NCBI GenBank assembly: GCA_032871835.1
Contig: CM065296.1
Coordinates: 19,075,501 to 19,139,500 of the forward strand
Source: Dipteronia dyeriana
Lineage: Eukaryota > Streptophyta > Magnoliopsida > Sapindales > Sapindaceae
Reading direction: 5' to 3'
DNA: 64,000 nt
The first letter of the stretch is position 1, and each line of letters starts with the position of its first letter. Positions 55,061 to 64,000 of the stretch are shown here, in pieces. The notes beneath the pieces were generated by a model. It was not told where the DNA came from and made no database searches. It saw only the letters and a list, made by a program, of their open reading frames with translations. The position numbers were made by a program, and so were the translations under genes.

Positions 55061-56167
55061 TGAGGGGGGGGGGGGGGGGGGGATCAAGTCAATTACCAAT
55101 TTTCCTTGATTAGTCAATATTCAAAATTCACCCAAAAAAACAAACATACAACATCAAGTGTAAAGCGATGAAATATAAACAACACAAGATATATACGTGG
55201 AAACCCTCCAAATGGGAAAAACCACGGGCTGTTAAGTGCGCCACACTCGGTCACAGAAATCCACAGTATGAATAAAAGGTTACACTCTCAAAACTACAAA
55301 TGTATTACACAGACTGAAATCTCATTGTCCATTGATATAGAAATTACATACCGTATGATCCTCCATGAGTAATTCATAATTAGAGACAGGTCATAAAGTT
55401 AGTTATACCTTACTAATTATATCTTTTCCATTCAATACCATTGATTCTCTAATGAACAATTATATCTTGTCTTCCATACGGAAGAATGAAAGCGCTCTTA
55501 ATTATTTAAGCCCTGAATCAACCCTTAAGGGAACTACTCATTTACTTCTCACAAGAAAGAGTGGCTTTCTCTATTGTGTGTGAACCATTCCAGCGTCATG
55601 ATAAACCGTGACTCCAAGATACAGAGTTATTGATCAGGAATATTACTTTGATCTCACCCATGGTATGTCAAAAGCCACAATCCAATCTGAAAGAGTCAAT
55701 AAGACACTTAGGATTAAGATCATCTATATACAACAATCTTTTGTCGATATACATGAATCTCTTTATTTAATAGATCATGGTTAGAGATTCATATATATCA
55801 TGCCCTATCCTGTACGATTTCATCATATAAGGTGTCTCTATTCCAATGTCACTACATGAGTAGTCTAGGATAAGACCACCGTTCATTACGGAACGGACTG
55901 TAGCCGTAGATTAACCAAAAATAAAGTACCTACCTTTATTTGCTATATATATATTCTTTATATTGCACGTCTCAAACTGAATCCTTCTGTATGTGACACT
56001 CATATACTCAGTTTGAGTTTATTTCCTACAATCTTGGATGTTTTGCATACATGCTATAAGCGTAAGGATGTTAATAAATCAATATTTATAGAATGAAAAA
56101 CTAACTTATTTTATTCATGTTTTTATAACATTTACATATTACAAGCTTTAGGGCATAAACACCAACA
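55061..56167 (-). repeat. COP-3 3' LTR
   Basis: A 1107-bp LTR. On the minus strand it starts TGTTGGTGTTTATGCCC and ends in a run of C then TCA. Its first 880 bp or so (56167-55281) are homologous to the alpha LTR, for example around CTAATGAACAATTATATC; the rest (55083-55280, with GTGGAAACCCTCC) is not. Confidence 0.75.
55064..55082. repeat. Poly-G tract, 19 bp
   Basis: Nineteen consecutive G at the MULE-3/COP-3 junction, in an otherwise AT-rich region. It is either the natural C-rich LTR end expanded by slippage or a sequencing/assembly artefact. Confidence 0.9.
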
Positions 56168-59100
56168 ATCTCTCACTTGCACTTGAGCAGGAGGGACATC
56201 TTTTATATTTTTAGACCCTCTAGGTGACCTTCAAACACTTTAGCTGTTAAGGTTTTTGTAGATGGGCCAACCAAGTTATCCTGCGATGTGATCTTAGTCA
56301 CGGTCACATCTCCTCTTTACATTATCTCCTTGATGAGATGATAATTTCTCTCTATATGCTTCCCTCTTTTGTGGCTTCTTGGGCTTCTTGGTTATTTGGA
56401 ATCAGCCACAAAACCACTATTATTACAATAAAGCCTGATAGACTTGTCCAAATCTTGAACAACTACCAGATCACTCAAAAACTTACAATGCCATATAGCC
56501 TCCTTAGCTGTTTCACAAGCCATTACATATTCGGCCTCAATGGTGGAATCAATAGTACAAGATTCCTTGGCACTCCTTCACACTATGGCTCTATCACCAA
56601 AATTGAATATTGACCAAGACATGGATTTTCTAGCATCCTTGTCTAACTGAAAGTCAGAATCTGTATATCCTAATGGGATCAAATCCTATCCTTAATATAC
56701 AAGCATATAGGTTCTCGTTCTCTAAAGATACTTAAGAATAACCTTTGTAACAACTTAATGATCCAATCTTGGGTTAGACTGGAATCTGTTAGCTACTCCC
56801 ACTACGAAGCAGATGTTAGGTCTCATGCATAACATAGCATGCATGAGATATCCAACCACTGATGCATTGGGAAACCATCTCCTATCCTCAATTTCTTGAG
56901 GTGTCTTAAGACACTGTTTCTTAGACAAAGTTCCTTAGATAAGTGATCTCCATGTCTAGAAGGTAAATTACCTTTCTTGGAATTTTCCATCGAGAATCGT
57001 ACAAGTATCTTACATATATAAATGACTGAGACAATATTAACAGTTTGTTCTTGCAATCTCTTATTAATTAGATCCCTATAATATAACTTGCCTCTACCAA
57101 ATTTTTCATTTGGAATTGGTTAGCGAGCCAACCCTTTACTTATGATAATATTCCTACGTCATTCCTAATGAGTAGGATTTCATCAACGTAAAGAACCAAG
57201 AAAACTACTTTCTTGTAAACGATTCGCTTATAGACACAAGGTTCATCAATGTTTTGCTTAAAATCAAAGTTTTGATGACAGTATTAAGCCAAATATTCCA
57301 CGAATCCCTCTGGTTGTATCATGTAAATGCTCTCATCAAGATTACCATTCAAGAATGTATTCTTGATGTCCATTTACCAAATTTCATAGTCGAAATAGGC
57401 TGCAATGGATAAGAGTATCATAATAAACTTAAACATAGCCATTGGCGAGAAAGCCTGTCCATAATCGACCCCCTCCTTTTGGGTATAACCCTTTGCCACT
57501 AGCCTTGCTTTGACAATCTCTACCTTCCCGTCTGCTCCTCTTTTTCTCTTATAGATTCACTTACAACCTATGGGTTTTATCCCATCGGGTATGTCTACAA
57601 ATTCTCAGACTTAGTTGGAGTACAAAGACTCCATCTCAAGATTCATGGCTTTAAACCATTCCTCTTTGTCAGAATCTTCCATTGTTTGTTTAAATGACAA
57701 TGGATCATCTACACTATCATCAGAGATGACACCTTGTCCCTATCCAATGGCTAAATAGCGATCAAGTTGTTGTACAACTCTGTCACTATGTCTAGGTGGT
57801 AGTGAGTTCTGACTTGGAATCGTCTGACTACCAGACGTTGATTGAACAAATACTTTGTCAACAACTTTTGTTGACTGAGCACTGGTCGTACTAGGTTCTA
57901 ATTTGTTTAATACAATCTTACTTTGAGAATTATGATCATTCATATAGTTTTCCTTAAAAAAAGTTATGTTTGTCGATACAAACACTTTGTTATCTTGAGG
58001 ACAATAGAAGTATCCTCCTCTAGTCTCCTTGGAATAACCTACGAACAGACATAGTGTTCCAACTTTCCACTTCTGTTCTTCAGGACATGTATTGGACATC
58101 CTCATATGCAAAAATGTATCAAACTAGCTTTACGAGCATTCCACAAATCTAGTGGAGTCGTAGGAACAAATTTGGATGGAACCATATTCAATAGGTAGGC
58201 CACCATCTACAGTGCATAACCAAAAAATGAGTTTGGTAATTATGAGAAACTAATCATAGATCTCACTATTTCCATCAGGGTTCTATTTCTCTTCTTTGCA
58301 ATATCATTCTACTGTGGTGTTCCAAGAGTTGTAAGTTAGGATAAGATCTCATGCTTAACTAAGTAGTCTTCAAACTCTTTGTCAAGATACTCACCTCCAT
58401 GATCAAATCATAAAAATTTGTTTGTTTTACTTAATGGTTCTCAACTTCAGTTTGAAATTTTTTAAGCTTTTCAAACGTTTCTGACTTACATTGCATTAGG
58501 TAAATATATCATTATCTAGAGTAATCATCAATGAAAGTGACATAATACTCATAACCACCCCTAGCTTTAACATTTATCGGTCCAAATACATCTAAATGTT
58601 TAAGCTCTAGTGGTTGTGTGGCTCTAAGCTCTTTTCCCTTTTTCCAGTAAAAGGTCTCTTGGTCATTTTACCTTCTAAACATGACTCACAAAGAAGCAAC
58701 ATGTTGATCTTTAACTGACTCAAAGGTCTTCTTTTTATTAATCTATCAATCTTGTCTAGGTTGATGTGACCAAGTTTTAGATGTCATTGACACGTTTCAT
58801 TATCTAGAGAAACATTTTATCACTTTGTTTTAGATTTTACAAGTTTAAACAATTCAGTATTAAGTAGTGATGTATGAATTGATGGTCTTAAAACATACAA
58901 GTTGCTTTCAATTAAACCAGAACAAGTATCCAAACCGTTTCTAGAAACAATAACTGATTTATTATTAAAAGAAATTGAATATAATTGTTTCAATAATCTG
59001 GATATAGAAATCAAATCTTTTGAAAATCCAGGAATGTAATAAACATTTTTCAAAACAAGAAAACAACTACTAAATTGAAGTCTGACTTATCCCAATGCTC

Positions 59101-59270
59101 AAGCTGAAATGGCATCCCCTATTCCAAAACGCATTAAGAAGGCACCCATCTCTAGCTCTGTCCAAGAATCAGTCCACAATAAAGAGAAACAAACATGGTT
59201 AGTGGCCAACGGATCTACTATCTAGGGAAAAGTATCATCTTCCACTAAACGAGATTAAATGACAAGTAAA
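56168..59270 (-). pseudogene. COP-3 pol remnant
   Basis: Decayed copia pol in the usual order: protease site near 59225 reading VDPLATNHVC in place of DSGATNHVC; a GAG_pre-integrase-like part (59053-58700); integrase pieces (58680-58300); FVGYSKETRGGYFYCPQDN (58040); RT pieces with PIGCK-like and YVDEILLI-like segments (57560-57170); a YTDSDFQLDKDA segment (56660) with the Gln codon intact where COP-1 and COP-2 have an amber; and RNase H to about 56200. Stops and frameshifts occur every 100-300 bp. A deletion near 57290 removes RT sequence between the YGLKQ region and the EGFV block. Confidence 0.78.
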
Positions 59271-60137
59271 TATGATTTACCTTTCACTTTCTTCTTACTA
59301 GAGAGCTCCTCAAGGTACTGTGGACAGTTCATCTTCCAATTACCAACCTTGTCAAAATAGAAACATTTTCCCTTTGCTTTATCAGTTGTGATGCTCTTCT
59401 TCTTCTTTCGAACTTGCATCTTCTTGGGCTTAGCCTTTGCTTTGCCAATAGACCTCTTCCTCTTCTACAAACCAGAAGAGCATGGCTAAGCAACATTTGC
59501 CTCACCTGTCTTACCTTTGTTTTCCTTAAGCATGATCTCAAAAGTTATGAGCTCATTAAGTAACTGGGTCAAACTAAACTTCAACTTGTTCATCCTATAG
59601 TTTCTTTTGAACTCAAAACTCTTCGGAAGAGTAATTAGTATGATGCTCACCTAGCTAGGCTCATCTATAGCCCAACCATTGATTTCAACTATATTGAAAT
59701 GGAACATCATTCCCAGGACATGATCGGAAACTGATGCTCCCTCCTTTAAGTGAGCAAGCATTACAGAATGAACAACTTTGTGTCTTTTTTGCATTGAAGG
59801 TTACCCAAACATGGTCTGCAATGACTCTATCATCTCAAATAATATAGTCATTGTTTCGCTTCGAAACAAGCACTTCGGTCATGCTAGCTAACAAATAAAT
59901 GCTAGCCTTTTCATCAGCGTAAACCCATATCTTATAGGCCTCACAAATGGTTCGTTCTATATTGGCTACAGGATGTGGAGGACATTCCTTTTCAATTACA
60001 AATTTTAGATCTTTGGTGACCAAGATTGCATAAATGTTATTCTTCCATTTAGTAAAATTTCCCCTAGTTAATTTATCATTAGCAAGTATTTGAAGTAAAC
60101 GACATTGATGAAATAAACATAAATAAAATTCATTCAT
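59271..60137 (-). pseudogene. COP-3 gag remnant
   Basis: It starts near 60137 or the later Met-equivalent, with LLQILANDKLTRGNFTKWKN (60090) and LVTKDLKFVIEKECPPHP (60010). It continues through a UBN2-like region in broken frames to a Lys/Arg-rich tail. The CCHC knuckle reads CFYFDKVGNWKMNC (about 59360), with the second Cys changed to Phe and the His to Asn. Stops separate most blocks. It is clearly homologous to COP-1 gag (41673-42492). Confidence 0.78.
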
Positions 60138-61931
60138 TCATTCTATGTCCATATCATATGTTAAGATTCGGCATAATAATAAACATGACCCATGAATATG
60201 TTTAATGAACAAGAGTAAACCCTTAAAAAAAAAAATTTTACGCCACGACAATCCAACATACCACAAGCAAGTGGCGCCTTAAGGTTGGTCAAGTACTTGC
60301 AAGTTGGATAGAGACATTCGTAATCGAATGACACACTAGAATAACTCTTTATTCTTATATCATTCAACCATTGCTTATTTTAGTCAGGATTTTAATTAAT
60401 TATTTAACTAAATCCTTGTGGGTGTAACCTATCATTATAGATCTTATGAACTTAACTTGAGAGTTGCTGTCTTAGGGTCAGTCAGTTCAAAATACATCTA
60501 GAAATCCTATATGTTAGGATGTCAACCTTTTTATTGATTCTCATGGAAACCTTCCTTAGGGAGGACAAAAACAAAGTCATCTTAAGGCCCCACTTGAATC
60601 TCACGGTGTTAAACTAATGATGAAGATTGTGGGATATATTGTCATATATCTCTCTCTCACTCACTATTTTAAGGTCATGGTTCTTTAATAACTACGATAT
60701 TGAAACTTTGGGTCCCTACATTATCTTAGATTTAGTGGCTAAAATGAATCTAAGTTTCTAGGTTATGTTACTAAAATCTTATCCTATTAACATTTAATAA
60801 ATTACCTGTTTTTTAACTATTATAAAACTAATTTATTATTAGAATTCTAATATTTGTAAACTATTTAAAATAAACTAGAATTAAATGCGAAATTTATCAA
60901 GTTTTAACTATTAAAACTAAATACATATTATTCGATCTAATTATTATTAGGGCTAATCGAATTAATCCCAGTAGTATATTGAGCCTAACTAAATAATTAA
61001 ACTCTTTAATAAAAATATTAGTTATTAATGAGAATTACCAAGTCTTTACTCCTAAAAACTAATCTCAGTTTTAATAGCCATTTATTTGAAAATGCTATTT
61101 TAATCTCATTAAAAAAAACACATAAATCATGGTAATTATGTACGTATGATATGTTATAATACAAGTGTAAACACACCTAATCTGTGTGATATTCTTATGT
61201 ATGACAATGCTTAAGAAATACAAAATATCCCATGATTTAAATATAAAACATATATGAGTTGACCGAGTACAATGAGTTGTCTATCTTAAACAGTTCTAAT
61301 TACAAAAAAAATAAAAAATTCAAGACATTCCTTGGTCTTCTTGTAAATCTATGATCTTCAAAATTCTTCAAATCTACATTTTTGCATATATGGGCTCCCG
61401 ACCAAGTCTAACCTGATTTGCATCAGGTGATCCGCCTCATGGATCAAACCCTAAGGCCCATCACTTGATTTTCAGCAGAACATATACTACCCACGGAGCC
61501 CACAAGATGACCTTTCCGCAAGCATTAAAACCACACACTTACGGAGACGCACGCAGCAGCCTTGGACTCATCAAGGCTGTCCATTTGGCTTGCAATGGGC
61601 TACCGCCTATTGTACTAAGTCCCAAGTGTTGTCCTAACATATAACCGAGGTCCAAGCGCTTGCAAACACACAGCTGCAGTAGTGACAGCCGTGCACACAC
61701 TCAGCATGCTCAGCTTGTCGCGAGCGGCTGCCGTTTGCACGCATGGAGTAGGTTTTTTTTTTCTTTGAATCCTTTCAAACATCATGATCACTTTCGCAAC
61801 ATATACATAATATATATACAAAACAAATATCAAGAACAACCATTAAAAAAAATAGGCTTTATTGATTACATAGATTAATTTTAAATATAAACCCATAACC
61901 CATCAAACCATATAATTAATGATCAATCAGG

Positions 61932-61974
<43 letters not shown>

Positions 61975-62068
61975 CCATTATACAGACCAAGATTGTACCT
62001 ACATAACATACATAACGGAGTCAAAAGAAAACAACTTAAGTTTTTCCTTGTATATACAAAAAAACTGA
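60138..62068 (-). other. COP-3 leader between PBS and gag
   Basis: A 1.9-kb noncoding leader sharing sections with the COP-1 leader (GACAATCCAACATACCACAA at 60246 and 42600). 60660-61340 is AT-rich. 61385-61750 is a relatively GC-rich insert-like patch with no ORF worth calling. 61929-61972 is an (AT)n run. Confidence 0.7.
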
Positions 62069-62081
62069 CTCTAATACCAAT
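62069..62081 (-). other. COP-3 primer-binding site, initiator-tRNA-Met type
   Basis: The minus strand reads AATTGGTATTAGAG, one mismatch from the usual site, directly after the 5' LTR end. Confidence 0.75.
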
Positions 62082-62605
62082 TGTTGGGAAAAATAAGGGT
62101 TTTGATAAAAATTGTGTAGCGGAAAATATATAGGTTTCAAAACTTTTCCTTTAGAAAATTGTTGACTATGATTTTTGGATTAAGTTTAATTAACCACACG
62201 TCAAACAAGTAAGTATGGATCGACAAGTGAATTATAAATTAAAATAAGCAAAAATCAGACAGGGCGCACAATTTTATGTGGTAAAACCCTAAAGCGGGGA
62301 AACGTCCACGGTTGCCGGTGACGGCGAGAAGGAAAATTACTATGAATGAGATTAATTACACACTCATCCTCTCTTACACTTTTGTAAGCTAATTTTCGTT
62401 GTATCTTTCTCTCTACTTATTTGTCATTTTTTGTATCCTTTTTTAATGAGATTATGGGTCTATTTATATGTGCATAGAACCCTAATCCTTGTAATGCAAA
62501 TAAGGAATGGTGATGGTGTTTAATTAGGATTAATTACTTGTTGAAGTTTTCTTCGGGGGTGGTGTTGTTTAACTAACCAATCGTCTAATCCCGACCAGAC
62601 CTTTT
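62082..62605 (-). repeat. COP-3 5' LTR, partial
   Basis: In plus orientation it starts TGTTGGGAAAAATAAGGG. It carries a GTGGTAAAACCCTAAAGCGG segment that only loosely parallels the GTGGAAACCCTCC segment of the 3' LTR. It is cut at 62605 by an alpha LTR. Confidence 0.65.
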
Positions 62606-64000
62606 TGTTTTGAACCCTGTTCATTGGTCACGTAGCGGAAATGGGTTTTAAATTTTTTTATACATATCGTAATCTATATCTGGGACCATTGAACTTGTGA
62701 TCGTATTTATTTTCAGAACAAATACATATACTAATTATTACACTAATAATATATATATATAAATACAGGAAATTGTAATCAATAATAAAAAGGAATATTA
62801 AAATAACCATACCAACGTTTGGAGACTCATTCACTTTTTCGATATGCTCCTGATCTGTGACACTGATCTTCCTCGCTATATCCCGGGACTGGTAACTTTT
62901 GTGTTTGACCAAAATCCAACCTTTTTCTTTTGTCAATATATATATAAGAGTGTGCTGTGCGTGACAAGCACAATACCCTTTTTTTTTTAAATTAATATAT
63001 ATCACATATATAATATTTAAATATTAGATCAAATATATATTTGATTATTAAAAAATTTAAAATAAAAAATATCTCATATCTTTTATTTAATTTTTTAAAA
63101 CTTTCAAATAAAAAATATCCCATATCTTTTATTTGATTTTAATTTTGAATTCAAATTATTTAAATTCAAAAATAAAATATTTAATTTAATAAAATAAAAT
63201 AATCATATTATCTTATTTTATTCAAAAATAAATATTAACATGCACCATCCATTTAGTGATTAATAAAATAATTAAATAATCTCATTATTTAATTTATTTA
63301 ATCGTCATTATTCATTAAGTAAATAATCTCATTATTTAATTAATTCCCGAATAAATACGTGTCACTTTCATAACACAATTAACTGGACAATCTAATTAAT
63401 TAACCATGACCCTTGTTACCTAAATCGATCGGGCTAGCAAAGGGACCTAATGGACCCACAGTATTTTGAGCTCCAATAATCCTCGGAATCATTTATTAAA
63501 CTCTTTAATTAATATTCCTTGATTATTAACACCGATGTTATTCCACTAAAAACCCGAAGCTGCACTCTCTCAACTGTAGACGTTTTTATACAGACCGATA
63601 CAACTCGGTGTCCATCGATATAGCTATTACATATGGTGCGATCCTCCACAGTAGTTCATAATTAAAGATGGTTCAAAATATCCGTTATACCCCTCTAATT
63701 ACATATATCCTTTAAGTACCATTGATTCTCTAATGGACAATAAATCCTATTTCCTCACGGAACTAGGAGAGCGCTCATATTGTCCAAGCCCCGAATCAAC
63801 CCTTAAAGAAACTTACCATCTACTTCTCACAAGAAGGAGTGGATTCCATTATTGTGTACAAACCTTCCCAGCCACAAGCCAAACCGCAATCCAAACATAC
63901 GGAGCATATTAATTGAGAACTGCATTCGACCTCACCAATGGTATATCGAAGACCACGATCTAACCTGAAGGAGTTGATAAGACACTCAGGATTATGGTCA
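62606..64000 (-). mobile_element. Alpha-family copia LTR, incomplete at window edge
   Basis: In plus orientation it starts TGTTTTGAACCCTGTTC and is collinear with 26859-28565 of the COP-1 3' LTR (for example TACCAACGTTTGGAG, CTAAATCGATCGG, GAGAGCGCTCATATTGTCC). It is the 3'-end side of a minus-oriented LTR; the remaining 430 bp or so and the rest of the element lie beyond the window. No gene is seen. Confidence 0.82.

Larger units (their letters stand above)
55061..62605 (-). mobile_element. COP-3, minus-strand Ty1-copia with mismatched ends
   Basis: 3' LTR 55061-56167, PPT, pol, gag, leader, PBS at about 62069-62081 and part of a 5' LTR 62082-62605. The coding region is a relative of COP-1 with heavier decay. 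The two LTR starts differ (TGAGGGGGG against TGTTGGGAAAAATAAGG), so the element may be a recombinant or two juxtaposed pieces. It interrupts MULE-3, and an alpha LTR interrupts it at 62606. Confidence 0.72.

Noticed and set aside
61385..61750. GC-rich patch in the COP-3 leader considered as a captured host gene fragment
   Set aside because: No extended reading frame or splice structure is visible, and short ORFs on both strands look random.
18998..62081. tRNA genes suggested by TGGTATCAGAG-type matches
   Set aside because: Each match is 12-14 bp next to an LTR and is a primer-binding site; no cloverleaf sequence surrounds it.

Overview
The window looks like a eudicot plant nuclear genome, in a gene-poor, AT-rich, transposon-packed (heterochromatin-like) stretch. 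I recognise no host gene, tRNA, rRNA or CRISPR array. Almost every base belongs to a transposable element, and all of their genes carry stops, frameshifts or deletions. The element names used here are local labels.

Layout: (1) 1-1900, a decayed LINE on the minus strand: ORF1 with DUF4283 and a CCHC knuckle, and the start of the ORF2 reverse transcriptase, with the endonuclease missing. (2) 2254-13463, MULE-1, a structurally complete Mutator-like element with about 115-bp TIRs and a 9-bp TSD. It carries two convergent genes: a Ulp1/C48 SUMO-protease-like gene with a DUF1985 domain (+) and a MuDR/MURA-type transposase (-). (3) 13502-15042, MULE-2, the left end of a second Ulp1-type MULE, cut inside its DUF1985 exon by (4) 15043-16810, a forward copia LTR of family 'alpha'. 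That LTR is itself cut by (5) SIRE-1 (16811-26858), a SIRE/Maximus-like copia whose 3' LTR is cut by (6) COP-1 (26859-45095), a minus-strand copia with alpha LTRs. COP-1 contains a complete nested minus-strand copia, (7) COP-2 (32005-41672), and its 5' LTR is cut by (8) MULE-3 (45096-55060), a third Ulp1-type MULE. MULE-3 is cut upstream of its transposase start by (9) COP-3 (55061-62605), a minus-strand copia with mismatched LTRs, whose 5' LTR is cut by (10) another alpha LTR running off the window (62606-64000).

The window is therefore the left half of a deeply nested stack. Only MULE-1 and COP-2 are complete within it; the missing right halves of the others should lie to the right in reverse order.

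The most interesting material is the set of three diverged Ulp1-carrying MULEs (the known KAONASHI/KI-MULE type of plant element). Each is filled with its own private minisatellites. MULE-1 also carries a 1.38-kb tandem duplication of its Ulp1 exons. Both surviving transposases have Asn where the first catalytic Asp is expected. I did not find a demonstrably new system; the element types are known and the arrangement is what stands out. All positions and motif calls are by eye, without alignment software.
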